From an uncultured Comamonadaceae bacterium (GTDB lineage: Bacteria; Pseudomonadota; Gammaproteobacteria; Burkholderiales; Burkholderiaceae): a stretch of DNA of 21,818 bases. Below the pieces are notes generated by a model, which did not search any database, was not told where the DNA came from, and saw only the letters and a program-made list of their open reading frames with translations. The DNA is taken from NCBI GenBank assembly GCA_946482115.1, contig CAMLQP010000015.1, positions 1-21,818 of the forward strand, written 5' to 3'. Shown here in pieces: positions 1 through 7,911 of the stretch (position 1 is its first letter; every line of letters starts with the position of its first letter). A program made the position numbers and the translations under genes.

Positions 1-694
1 CCTCGATCATCACGTGGCTGGGCGGCGTGAAGCGGCAGATCTGCCAGCGGTCCACCAGCACGTCGTCGGCCAGGTTGTTGGCGCGCAGCGCGGCCTTCCA
101 GAACGGCGGCGCCGGGATGTTCTCCATGAAACGGCTGGTGATCACGGTGTCGCCAGTCGTGGTGGTCTTGCAGGGGGTTTCGTCGATCTCCTTCTGGCCG
201 ATGCTGGTGGAATGCACGTAGGTCTCGTGCGTCAGGTCCATCAGGTTGTCGACCATCAGGCGGTAGTCGGCCTTGACGTGGTAGAGGCCGCCGCCGTAGG
301 CCCACTCGGGGTTGTCGTGCCATTCCATGTGGGGGATGAGGGCGGGATCGGCCTTGTCCTTGTCGCCAGGCCAGACCCAGACGAAGCCGTAGCGCTCCAC
401 CACCGGGAAGCTGCGGATGGCCGGGAAGCCACCCACGCGCTGGCCGGGCATGGCCACGGTCTTGCCGTCGCAGCCCATCTCCAGGCCGTGGTAGCCGCAG
501 ACCAGCTTGCCTTCGCAGACGTAGCCCAGCGACAGCGGCGCGCCGCGGTGCGGGCAGAAGTCCTCCACTGCCGCGACCTGGCCGGGGTGCGGGCGGTAGA
601 AGACGATGCGCTGGTTGCAGACGGTGCGCCCCAGCGGCTTGACGTCGATTTCATCGGCCGAGCAGGCCACGTACCAGGTGTTGGTCAGGAACAT
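1..694 (-). CDS. vanA: Vanillate O-demethylase oxygenase subunit (VanA), partial: C-terminus beyond left edge
   Basis: This is the Rieske-type terminal oxygenase that O-demethylates vanillate to protocatechuate and formaldehyde in the cytoplasm, with electrons from the reductase VanB. The translation starts MFLTNTWYVACSADE, and 231 residues are visible of about 350 usual for the family. The Rieske cluster ligands are C47 and H49 (CPHRGAPL) with C66 and H69 (CGYHG). The mononuclear iron motif is N150, D153, H156 and H161 (DNLMDLTHETYVH), followed by the stretch STSIGQKEIDE that is typical of VanA. The ATG at 692-694 has a strong ribosome site, AAAGGAG, 8 bases upstream. The end of the gene, and vanB if present, lie outside the window. 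Related aromatic-ring demethylases share this fold, so substrate identity is a strong family inference and not proof. Confidence 0.88.
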   Translation of the reverse strand, partial: MFLTNTWYVACSADEIDVKPLGRTVCNQRIVFYRPHPGQVAAVEDFCPHRGAPLSLGYVCEGKLVCGYHGLEMGCDGKTVAMPGQRVGGFPAIRSFPVVERYGFVWVWPGDKDKADPALIPHMEWHDNPEWAYGGGLYHVKADYRLMVDNLMDLTHETYVHSTSIGQKEIDETPCKTTTTGDTVITSRFMENIPAPPFWKAALRANNLADDVLVDRWQICRFTPPSHVMIE

Positions 695-709
695 CGTGGG
701 TCTCCTTTA

Positions 710-744
710 ATTCAGTATGCTGAATGACGTTCATGATACTGAAT
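710..744. promoter_or_regulatory. Nested palindromic operator upstream of vanA
   Basis: The outer arms ATTCAGTAT (710-718) and ATACTGAAT (736-744) are a perfect 9-bp inverted repeat. Inside, TGAA (721-724) pairs with TTCA (730-733). The vanA-proximal half is itself a palindrome, ATTCAG-N4-CTGAAT (710-725). A 16-bp site of this form is the size expected for a MarR-family dimer, and the whole element covers the predicted -10 and start site of vanA. The adjacent marR gene is the obvious candidate for the binding protein. This is inferred from position and symmetry only. Confidence 0.6.
733..738 (-). promoter_or_regulatory. Putative -10 element of the vanA promoter
   Basis: On the minus strand this reads TATCAT, 5/6 to the sigma70 consensus, 16 bp downstream of the candidate -35. 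It lies entirely inside the nested palindrome 710-744, so a protein bound there would block RNA polymerase. Confidence 0.5.
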
Positions 745-754
745 GAGAGTGGCG

Positions 755-760
755 TTTGAA
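755..760 (-). promoter_or_regulatory. Putative -35 element of the vanA promoter
   Basis: On the minus strand this reads TTCAAA (4/6 to TTGACA). It is placed 16 bp before a TATCAT -10 element (5/6 to TATAAT) at 733-738. The predicted transcription start is near 726, giving vanA a short leader of about 30 bases. The promoter lies in the gap after the marR stop codon, so vanA can be transcribed independently of marR. Confidence 0.5.
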
Positions 761-779
761 AAGAGGGGAAATACTAGGG

Positions 780-1241
780 TTAACCCTGTGTTTCGTTGAG
801 GTGCACCAGCTTGCGCAGCAGCCGGAGCAGTTCGGCCTGTTCGCGCGGCTCGAGCGCGCCGAGCAGTTCGCGGTACATGGGGGCCACGCGCGGCAGCATG
901 TCATCGAGCACCGCGCGCCCGGCGTCGGTGAGGTAGAGGCTGCGCTGGCGCCGGGGCAGCAGCTCGCGCACGATCCAGCCCTTGCTTTCGAGCCGGGTGG
1001 CGATGTCGGCGGTGGTCGAGGTGTCCAGCGCCACCTGCTGGGCCAGCGTGACCTGGTCGATGCCGGGCCGGTCCTGCAGCGCGCGCAGGATGGCGTACTG
1101 CACCGGCGTGACCTGGCGGCCATGGGTGTCGTGGAAGGTCGAGACGGCCAGCTGGTGGGCGCGCCGGATCAGGTGGCCGGGTTCGGCATGCAGCTCGAGG
1201 CCGTGGTCGGGAATCGGGCTGGGGACGGGGAGGCTGGACAT
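780..1241 (-). CDS. MarR-family transcriptional regulator, probable regulator of vanA
   Basis: This is a 153-residue winged-helix regulator of typical MarR length. The helix-turn-helix lies around residues 63-88 (VTLAQQVALDTSTTADIATRL, with the recognition helix from about 73). The wing lies around residues 90-105 (RRQRSLYLTDAG), and long flanking helices for dimerisation follow. MarR proteins are usually repressors released by small phenolic ligands. The gene lies directly upstream of vanA on the same strand, 85 bp away, with a palindromic operator between them, so control of vanA by vanillate or a related aromatic acid is a reasonable inference. The start chosen is the ATG at 1239-1241 (MSSLPVP). 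A longer reading with 14 more residues would run through the dyad at 1252-1266 and into the first bases upstream of the divergent LysR gene, so it is less likely. In this position Pseudomonas vanillate loci carry the GntR-type VanR instead. Confidence 0.85.
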   Translation of the reverse strand: MSSLPVPSPIPDHGLELHAEPGHLIRRAHQLAVSTFHDTHGRQVTPVQYAILRALQDRPGIDQVTLAQQVALDTSTTADIATRLESKGWIVRELLPRRQRSLYLTDAGRAVLDDMLPRVAPMYRELLGALEPREQAELLRLLRKLVHLNETQG

Positions 1242-1251
1242 GGCGGCGGGC

Positions 1252-1266
1252 TTCACAAACTGTGAA
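1252..1266. promoter_or_regulatory. 15-bp dyad in the marR/lysR divergent intergenic region; candidate LysR-type operator
   Basis: TTCACAAACTGTGAA is a perfect inverted repeat with 6-bp arms and a 3-bp spacer. It contains the T-N11-A arrangement (T1253 to A1265) that defines LysR-type binding sites. It sits in the 53 bp separating divergent marR and lysR. On the minus strand a TATAGT -10-like hexamer lies at 1269-1274 just upstream of it, so the dyad would cover the marR start site. LysR autoregulation with shared control of marR is the simplest reading. The site does not resemble the ATTCAG/CTGAAT operator at vanA. Confidence 0.5.
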
Positions 1267-1294
1267 AGACTATACGGCAGCATCCGGTTGTCCC

Positions 1295-2506
1295 ATGTCC
1301 CTTGTCCAAGAGTTCAAATCCCTGCGCGCCGCGTGCGCGGTGGCCCAGTCGGGCAGCACCACCTCGGCGGCGCAGTTGCTGCACCTGTCGCAATCGGCGG
1401 TGGCGCGCGCCGTTCAGGCGCTGGAAGCCCGCCTGCAGCTGGGCCTGTTCGACCGCGCGGCCCGGGGCATGACGGCCACCGAGGCGGCCCGGCCGCTGCT
1501 GCGCCGCACGCAGCGCGCGCTGGACCGGCTGGCGCAGGCGGGCGGCGGGCGGGCCGCCACCTGGCCACACAGCCGGCTGGCCACGGGTGCCACCCACCGC
1601 CACCTGGAGGTGCTGGTGTCGCTGGCCCACACCCGGGCCGAGAACCAGAGCGCGCGCGAGCTGGGCATCAGCCAGCCGGCGGTGCACCAGGTGCTGGCGC
1701 AGCTGGAGCACATGACCGGCACGCCGCTGTTCGTGCGCGCCCGCAGCGGGCTGCGCCTGACCGAAGCCGGCGACGCCGCGCTGCAGGCGGCCAAGCTGGC
1801 GCTGTCCGAGATGCGGCAGGCCGACGAGGAACTGGCCGCCTGGCGCGGCCGCACCCAGGGGCGCCTGGTGATCGGCACGCTGCCGTTCTCCACCGCGCAA
1901 CTGCTGCCCGAGGCGGTGGATCGCGTGCTCTCGGCCCTGCCGGGGTTGGAGGTCAGCATCATCGACGGCACCTACGACGCGCTGATCCACCAGCTGCGCC
2001 ACGCCGAGGTCGACTGCATCGTCGGCGCCCTGCGGCCCCGGCTGCATGTGGACGAGCTGCAGCAGGAGGCGCTGTTCCTTGATCCGCTGGCGGTGGTCGC
2101 GCGTGCCACCCATCCGCTGGCATGCGGCGCGCACGCCGACTGGCAGGCGCTCAGCCGCGCGCAGTGGGTGATGCCCATGCCCAACACGCCGGCCCAGGCC
2201 GCGTTCGAGCAGACCTTCCGCGCCGCCGGTGTGCCGGTGCCCGACAACCCGCTGCGCGTCAACAGCGCGCTGATGATGCAGGCCCTGCTGGCACGCAGCG
2301 ACCGCCTGGCCATGATGTCGCTGCGCCAGGTGCAGCGCGACATCCGCGCCGGCCTGCTGACCCGGATCCCGGTGGAGGTGCGGCACGAGCCCCGCACCAT
2401 CGGCGTCATTCGCCGTGCCGATCACCTGCCTACGCCCGCCGCGCAGCGCCTGCTGGACGCCTTGCGGGCGGTCGCCGCCGACATCGGTCGCGGGCTTCAT
2501 GAATAA
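1295..2506 (+). CDS. LysR-family transcriptional regulator with two N-terminal helix-turn-helix modules
   Basis: The protein has 403 residues, about 100 more than a standard LysR regulator. A first HTH_1-like module occupies residues 8-75, with SAAQLLHLSQSAVARAVQAL and then LFDRAARGMTATEAA. A second complete module occupies about 103-165, with SARELGISQPAVHQVLAQLE and then LFVRARSGLRLTEAG. The linker helix follows, and the co-inducer-binding domain covers about 187-395, beginning RLVIGTLPFSTAQLLPEAV. The ATG at 1295 is preferred over an in-frame GTG at 1262, which lies inside the operator-like dyad. The gene is divergent from marR and directly upstream of the transporter operon in the same direction (129 bp to livK), so it probably controls uptake genes. 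Members of the GbpR type of LysR regulator act near sugar or acid uptake genes, but the ligand here is unknown. Confidence 0.85.
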   Translation: MSLVQEFKSLRAACAVAQSGSTTSAAQLLHLSQSAVARAVQALEARLQLGLFDRAARGMTATEAARPLLRRTQRALDRLAQAGGGRAATWPHSRLATGATHRHLEVLVSLAHTRAENQSARELGISQPAVHQVLAQLEHMTGTPLFVRARSGLRLTEAGDAALQAAKLALSEMRQADEELAAWRGRTQGRLVIGTLPFSTAQLLPEAVDRVLSALPGLEVSIIDGTYDALIHQLRHAEVDCIVGALRPRLHVDELQQEALFLDPLAVVARATHPLACGAHADWQALSRAQWVMPMPNTPAQAAFEQTFRAAGVPVPDNPLRVNSALMMQALLARSDRLAMMSLRQVQRDIRAGLLTRIPVEVRHEPRTIGVIRRADHLPTPAAQRLLDALRAVAADIGRGLHE

Positions 2507-2635
2507 GCAAAACGCATAGCTCGTCGGCGAATAGCATTGGACGCCTCCCCGGGCCTCGGCGCATCATCGTCGGCACGCTCGGCGCCCCCTGCCGGCGCTT
2601 TGCATAAGAGACAACCCTCACCCAGGAGACGACAC
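2507..2635 (+). other. Intergenic region between the LysR gene and the binding-protein gene
   Basis: This 129-bp gap should contain the promoter of the transporter operon if it is not read from lysR. I see no convincing -35/-10 pair. The sequence has a short direct repeat, ATAGC, and partial inverted segments GCAAAACGC near 2512 and GCGCTTTGC near 2596. The binding-protein gene has a clear Shine-Dalgarno AGGAG at 2624-2628, 7 bases before its ATG. Confidence 0.4.
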
Positions 2636-3805
2636 ATGAGCAAACGCCATTTCCTCCGTGCCACCGCCGCGCTCGCGCTGGCGGGCGCGCTGGGCCATGC
2701 CGCGGCCCAGGACAACACCTTCAAGATCGGGATGATCCTGCCCATGACCGGGCCGTTCGCGTCCACCGGCAAGCAGCTCGAGGCCGCCGCCAAGCTCTAC
2801 ATGGCGCAGCACGGTGACACGGTGGGCGGCAAGAAGGTGCAGCTCATCATCAAGGACGACACCGGCGCCCCCGACGTCACCAAGCGCATCGCCCAGGAAA
2901 TGGTGATCAACGACAAGGTGAACGTGCTGGCCGGCTTCGGCCTGACGCCGCTGGCTTTTGCCACTGCGCCCATCGCTACCCAGTCCAAGACGCCGCTGGT
3001 CGTGATGGCTGCCGCCACTTCCAGCATCACCGAGGCATCGCCCTACATCATCCGCTCCAGCTTCACCGTGCCGCAGGTGGTGACGGTGCTGGCTGACTGG
3101 GCGACCAAGAACAACATCAAGCGCGTGGTCAGCCTCGTGACCGACTACGCGCCCGGCGTCGACTCGGAAAAATACTTCAACGAGCGCTTCAAGATGAACG
3201 GCGGCACCGTGATCGAGGCGTTGCGCGTGCCCCTGCGCAGCCCGGACTTCGCGCCCTTCCTGCAGAAGGTGCGCGACGCCAAGCCCGACGCGCTGTTCAC
3301 CTTCGTGCCTTCCGGCGTGGGCTCGGCGCTGATGAAGCAGTTCGCCGAGCGCGGCCTCGACAAGGCCGGCATCCGCATGATCGCCGAGGGCAGCGTGACC
3401 GACGACGACATCCTCAACGGCATGGGCGACGTGGCGCTGGGCGTGGTGACTTCCCACCACTACTCGGCCGCGCACAACTCGGCGCTCAACAAGAAGTTCG
3501 TCGAAGCTTTCGGCAAGGCCAATGGCGGCATGCGCCCCAACTTCATGGCCGTGGGCGCCTATGACGGCATGCGCGTGATCTACGAAGCCGCCCGCCAGAC
3601 CAAGGGCGGCAGCGGCGAGGCGCTGCTGAACGCGATGAAGGGCCAGGTGTTCGAGAGCCCGCGCGGTCCCATGTACATCGACGCCCAGACCCGCGACGTC
3701 GTCCACAACATCTACGTGCGCAAGGTCGAGCGCGTCGGCGGCCAGCTCGTGAACACCGAGGTCGAGACCGTCACCGACGTCAAGGACCCGGGCAAGACCA
3801 AGTAA
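2636..3805 (+). CDS. Periplasmic substrate-binding protein of a LIV/HAAT-type ABC transporter
   Basis: This 389-residue type I periplasmic binding protein (Peripla_BP_6/LivK-like) captures the substrate and delivers it to the permeases encoded just downstream. It has a Sec signal peptide: MSKRHFLRATA, a hydrophobic alanine/leucine core, and a likely cleavage after HAAA at residue 24. The mature protein opens with the family pattern FKIGMILPMTGPFASTG, and the VGGKKVQLIIKDDTG segment is typical. The ATG at 2636 is chosen because it begins the signal peptide and follows AGGAG; the in-frame sequence upstream is not signal-like. Family members of this kind in Burkholderiales bind amino acids, amides, urea or aromatic acids, so the name LivK would over-specify the ligand. 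A strong hairpin follows the stop codon. Confidence 0.9.
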   Translation: MSKRHFLRATAALALAGALGHAAAQDNTFKIGMILPMTGPFASTGKQLEAAAKLYMAQHGDTVGGKKVQLIIKDDTGAPDVTKRIAQEMVINDKVNVLAGFGLTPLAFATAPIATQSKTPLVVMAAATSSITEASPYIIRSSFTVPQVVTVLADWATKNNIKRVVSLVTDYAPGVDSEKYFNERFKMNGGTVIEALRVPLRSPDFAPFLQKVRDAKPDALFTFVPSGVGSALMKQFAERGLDKAGIRMIAEGSVTDDDILNGMGDVALGVVTSHHYSAAHNSALNKKFVEAFGKANGGMRPNFMAVGAYDGMRVIYEAARQTKGGSGEALLNAMKGQVFESPRGPMYIDAQTRDVVHNIYVRKVERVGGQLVNTEVETVTDVKDPGKTK

Positions 3806-3811
3806 GTCTCC

Positions 3812-3839
3812 GGCCGGCGGGTGGCACCATCCGCCGGCC
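3812..3839 (+). promoter_or_regulatory. Strong stem-loop between binding-protein and permease genes
   Basis: GGCCGGCGG (3812-3820) and CCGCCGGCC (3831-3839) form a perfect 9-bp GC stem around the 10-nt GTGGCACCAT, whose ends can add up to two further pairs. It begins 6 bases after the binding-protein stop and ends 9 bases before the permease ATG. No T-run follows, so it is not a classical intrinsic terminator. It may protect the 3' end of the binding-protein message or reduce permease expression, giving the excess of binding protein usual for ABC importers. Confidence 0.65.
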
Positions 3840-3848
3840 CCATTTCCC

Positions 3849-4718
3849 ATGCTGACCATACTGTTTGACGGCATTGCCTACGGCATGCTGCTGTTCGTAC
3901 TTGCGGTGGGGCTGTCGGTGACGATGGGGCTGATGAACTTCATCAACCTTGCGCACGGGGCCTTTGCCATGGCGGGTGGCTACCTGACGGTGGCCCTGAT
4001 GCAGAGCCACGGGCTGCCGTTCCTGCTGTGCCTGCCGATTGCGTTCGTGGCGACGGCGCTGGTGGGCGCGGTGCTGGAGCGCACGCTGTACCGGCCCATG
4101 TACGACAAGCCACACCTGGACCAGGTGCTGTTCTCCATCGGCCTGACCTTCATGGCGGTGGCCGCGACCGACTATTTCATGGGCTCGCAGCAGCAGATCA
4201 TCCAGCTGCCCGAGTGGCTGCGCGGGCGCACCGAGTGGTTTGACGGCGCGCTGGGCATGGGCCACTACCGGCTGTTCATCATCGCCATCTGCGCGGCGCT
4301 GACGGTGGCGCTGCAGTTCGTGCTGTCGCGCACGCGTTTCGGCAGCCGGCTGCGCGCCAGCGTGGACGACCCGCGCGTGGCCTCCGGCATGGGCATCAAC
4401 GTCAACCTGGTGTTCGCCGCCACTTTCGCGGTGGGCTCCGGCCTGGCCGGGCTGGGCGGCGCGCTGGGCGCCGAGGTGCTGGGGCTGGACCCGAGCTTCC
4501 CGCTCAAGTTTCTCGTGTACTTCCTGATCGTGGTCGCGGTGGGGGGCACCTCCTCCATCACCGGGCCGCTGCTGGCCGCGCTGCTGCTGGGCATTGCCGA
4601 CGTGGCTGGCAAGTACTACATCCCCAAGCTGGGGGCCTTCATCGTCTACACGCTCATGATCGCTCTGCTGATCTGGCGCCCGCAGGGCCTGTTCTCCAGG
4701 CTGGGGGGCGGCAAATGA
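3849..4718 (+). CDS. livH: LivH-type ABC transporter permease
   Basis: This 289-residue inner-membrane permease forms one half of the translocation channel with the LivM-type protein. It starts MLTILFDGIAYGMLLFVLAVGLSVT, the usual amphipathic start and first membrane helix. The family-typical GLMNFINLAHGAFAMAGGY follows, with about eight hydrophobic segments in all. The cytoplasmic coupling segment near residues 155-190 includes TRFGSRLRASVDDPRVASGMGIN. No Shine-Dalgarno is visible before the ATG at 3849, and the upstream hairpin ends only 9 bases away, so initiation may be weak or structure-controlled. The stop overlaps livM by 4 bp. Its symbol denotes the family, and leucine, isoleucine or valine as substrate is not implied. 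Confidence 0.88.
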   Translation: MLTILFDGIAYGMLLFVLAVGLSVTMGLMNFINLAHGAFAMAGGYLTVALMQSHGLPFLLCLPIAFVATALVGAVLERTLYRPMYDKPHLDQVLFSIGLTFMAVAATDYFMGSQQQIIQLPEWLRGRTEWFDGALGMGHYRLFIIAICAALTVALQFVLSRTRFGSRLRASVDDPRVASGMGINVNLVFAATFAVGSGLAGLGGALGAEVLGLDPSFPLKFLVYFLIVVAVGGTSSITGPLLAALLLGIADVAGKYYIPKLGAFIVYTLMIALLIWRPQGLFSRLGGGK

Positions 4719-5656
4719 ACGCGCGCTTCAAACCCTGGGAGTACGCGCTGTGGGCGGCCGCGCTGGCCTCGCCCTGGCTGCTCAAGCAGCACGCGCTCAT
4801 CATCAACGAAGTGGCCATCGTGGCGCTGTTCGCGGTGTCGCTGGACCTGATCCTGGGCTTCACCGGCATCGTCTCGCTGGGGCACGCGGCCTTCCTGGGC
4901 TTCGGGGCCTACGCGGCGGCGCTGTTCGCCAAGCACGTCATGCCCGACCCGCTGGTGGGGCTGGTGGTGGGCATGGGCGCGGCCACGCTGCTGGGCGCGC
5001 TGGCCTCGCTGACCATCATGCGCGGCACCGACCTGACCCGCATCATGGTCACGCTGGGCCTGGCGCTGATCCTGTTCGAGCTGGCCAACAAGCTCGACTG
5101 GCTGACCGGCGGCGCCGACGGGCTGCAGGGCGTGACCATAGGACCGCTGCTCGGCCGGTTCGAGTTCGACCTGTACGGGCAGAACGCGGCGGCCTACTCG
5201 CTGCTGGTGCTGCTGGCGTGTTTCATCATCGCGCGGCGCATCGTGCACTCGCCGTTCGGCGCCACGCTCAAGGCGGTGCGCGACAACCGGCTGCGCGCCA
5301 TGGCCATCGGCATCCCGGTGATGTCGCGCCTGGCGGTGGTCTACACCATCGCTGCCGGCATGGCCGGCGCGGCCGGTGCGCTGCTGGCGCAGACCACGGG
5401 CTTCGCCTCGCTGGACGTGTTCTCGATCGAGCGCTCGGCCGACGTGGTGCTGATGCTGGTGATCGGTGGGGTGGGGTGGTTGTACGGCGGCGTGGCCGGT
5501 GCGGTGGTGTTCAAGCTCATGCACGACGTCATCGCCGGCATCACGCCGCAGTACTGGACCTTCTGGGTCGGGCTGTTCCTGGTGGTGCTGGTGCTGGTGG
5601 GGCGAGACCGGCTGCTGCGGCCGTGGACATGGTTCAAGCGCGGAGGCCAGGCATGA
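4715..5656 (+). CDS. livM: LivM-type ABC transporter permease
   Basis: This 313-residue inner-membrane protein is the second channel subunit. The LivM hallmark segment DLILGFTGIVSLGHAAFLGFGAY is near residues 44-66. The ATPase-contacting loop IVHSPFGATLKAVRDNRLRAMAIGIPV lies near 175-205. Hydrophobic helices cover most of the rest, and it ends in RLLRPWTWFKRGGQA. The ATG overlaps the livH stop (ATGA) and is preceded by a run of G residues that can serve as ribosome site. It overlaps livG by 4 bp. The LivM assignment is clear at family level; the substrate remains open. Confidence 0.88.
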   Translation: MNARFKPWEYALWAAALASPWLLKQHALIINEVAIVALFAVSLDLILGFTGIVSLGHAAFLGFGAYAAALFAKHVMPDPLVGLVVGMGAATLLGALASLTIMRGTDLTRIMVTLGLALILFELANKLDWLTGGADGLQGVTIGPLLGRFEFDLYGQNAAAYSLLVLLACFIIARRIVHSPFGATLKAVRDNRLRAMAIGIPVMSRLAVVYTIAAGMAGAAGALLAQTTGFASLDVFSIERSADVVLMLVIGGVGWLYGGVAGAVVFKLMHDVIAGITPQYWTFWVGLFLVVLVLVGRDRLLRPWTWFKRGGQA

Positions 5657-6415
5657 GCGCGGCACACGAGACGGTGCTGCGCACCGAAGGGCTGGTCAAG
5701 CAGTTCGGCGGCATCACCGCCACCCAGGACGTGAGCCTGAGCGTGGCGCGCGGCGCGCGCCACGCGCTGATCGGCCCCAACGGCGCGGGCAAGACCACGC
5801 TGATCAACCTGCTCACCGGCGTGCTGCCGCCCACCAGCGGTCGCATCACGCTCGATGGCGAAGACATCACCGGCCTGGCGCCGCACCTGCGGGTGCGCCG
5901 GGGCATGGTGCGCACCTTCCAGATCAACCAGCTGTTCATGAGCCTGACGCCGCGCGAGACGCTGGCCATGGTGGTGGCGCAGCATCGCGGCCTGGGCGGT
6001 GGCTGGTGGCGCCCGCTGGGCGCGCACCGGGCGGTGCTCGAGCGGGTGGACGCGCTGCTGGAGCAGTTTCACCTGGCCGACGTGCGCGACGTGCGCACCG
6101 AGCACCTGGCCTATGGCAAGCGCCGGCTGCTGGAGATCGCCATCGCGCTGGCCTGCGAGCCGCGCGTGCTGCTGCTTGACGAGCCGGTGGCGGGCGTGCC
6201 CGCGGGCGAGCGCGAGGAGCTGCTGCGCACCGTGGCGGCGCTGCCTGCGGACGTGTCGGTGCTGCTGATCGAGCACGACATGGACCTGGTGTTCGAGTTC
6301 GCGCGCTTCATCACGGTGCTGGTCAACGGCGCGGTGCTGACCGAAGGCACGCCCGATGTCATCGCGGCGGACCCGCAGGTCAAGGCCGTCTACCTGGGCC
6401 ACGGGGAGGCCGTGC

Positions 6416-6423
<8 letters not shown>
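5653..6423 (+). CDS. livG: LivG-type ABC transporter ATP-binding protein
   Basis: This 256-residue cytoplasmic ATPase powers the transporter as a heterodimer with the LivF-type protein. The Walker A is GPNGAGKTT (41-49). The ABC signature is LAYGKRRLLEIA in place of LSGGQ. Walker B is RVLLLDEPVAGV and the switch histidine is in IEHDMDLVF. The LivG-typical VRTFQINQLFMSLTPRET Q-loop region is present. The ATG at 5653 follows GGAGG and overlaps the livM stop. An open frame extends far upstream but only as a shadow of livM. The lysine in the signature position usually filled by E, D or Q is noted as a variant, probably of this subfamily. Confidence 0.9.
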
Positions 6424-7146
<723 letters not shown>

Positions 7147-7150
<4 letters not shown>

Positions 7151-7911
7151 GCAACGCGCTACCCCTGGTCCTGGTGCCAGGCCTCATGTGCGACCAAGCC
7201 GTCTGGGAGCCGGTCCTGCCGCTGCTGCGGACGGCGCGTGCCTGCCAGATCGTCGACCACGGCGACGCCGCCGACCTGGTGGACATGGCCCGGCGCCTGC
7301 TGCGCGAAGCCCCCGAACGCTTTGCGCTGGCCGGGCACTCCATGGGTGCGCGCGTGGCGGTCGAGGTGTTGCGCCTGGCCCCGCAGCGCGTGGCCGGCAT
7401 TTCGCTGCTGGACACCGGCTTCAAGGCACGCTTGCCCGGCGAGGCAGGCGAGGACGAGGCCCGCAAGCGCCACGCGCTGCTGGACATCGCTCGCAGCCAG
7501 GGTGTGCGCGCCATGGCCACCGTCTGGGTTCAGGGCATGGTGGCCCCGGCGCGCCTGCAGGATGCCGAGCTCGTCGAATCCATCGTGGCCATGTTTGCCC
7601 GCAAGAGTGCCGACGTGTTCGCGTGCCAGATCGCCGCGCTGCTGGCGCGGCCCGACGCCAGCGAGGTGCTGGGCGCCATCCGCGCCCCGGCTCAGGTGCT
7701 GTGCGGGCGCGAGGACGCCTGGGCGCCCGTGTCGCAACACCAGGCCATGCACCAGCTGATCGGTCACGGCGAACTGGTGCTGGTGGACGACGCCGGCCAC
7801 ATGGCGCCGATGGAGCGGCCGGCTCCGGTGGCCGCCGCGCTCGAAGCCTGGCTGGCCCGGGTGGACGCGAACGACGCCGTTCGGCATGCCGCCAGCCGGA
7901 GCGCACCATGA
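7147..7911 (+). CDS. Alpha/beta-fold hydrolase, probably an esterase, lactonase or thioesterase-like enzyme
   Basis: This 254-residue cytoplasmic protein has no signal peptide. The oxyanion region VLVPGLMCDQAVWEPV lies at residues 8-23. The nucleophile elbow is AGHSMG with S65, the candidate acid is D190 in CGREDAWAPV, and the catalytic histidine is H218 in DDAGHMAPMERP, so the triad is complete. These features match the MhpC/BioH/enol-lactonase branch of the superfamily, which acts on esters, lactones or ring-cleavage products. The start overlaps the livF stop (ATGA), and the end overlaps the next gene the same way, so it belongs to the transporter operon. It may act on the imported compound or a product of it. 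The exact reaction cannot be assigned from sequence. Confidence 0.85.

Noticed and set aside
1262..1294. In-frame GTG start of the LysR gene at 1262
   Set aside because: It would start inside the operator-like dyad and add 11 residues unlike a LysR N-terminus; ATG at 1295 gives the expected beginning.
1253..2500. A 415-codon open frame antisense to the LysR gene
   Set aside because: The plus-strand frame has complete LysR domains; the antisense product is a shadow with no recognisable feature.
3812..3839. Rho-independent terminator between the binding-protein and permease genes
   Set aside because: The stem is strong but no T-run follows, and the permease and ATPase genes continue in the same direction within 9 bases, so termination of the operon here is unlikely. 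It is kept as a regulatory hairpin.
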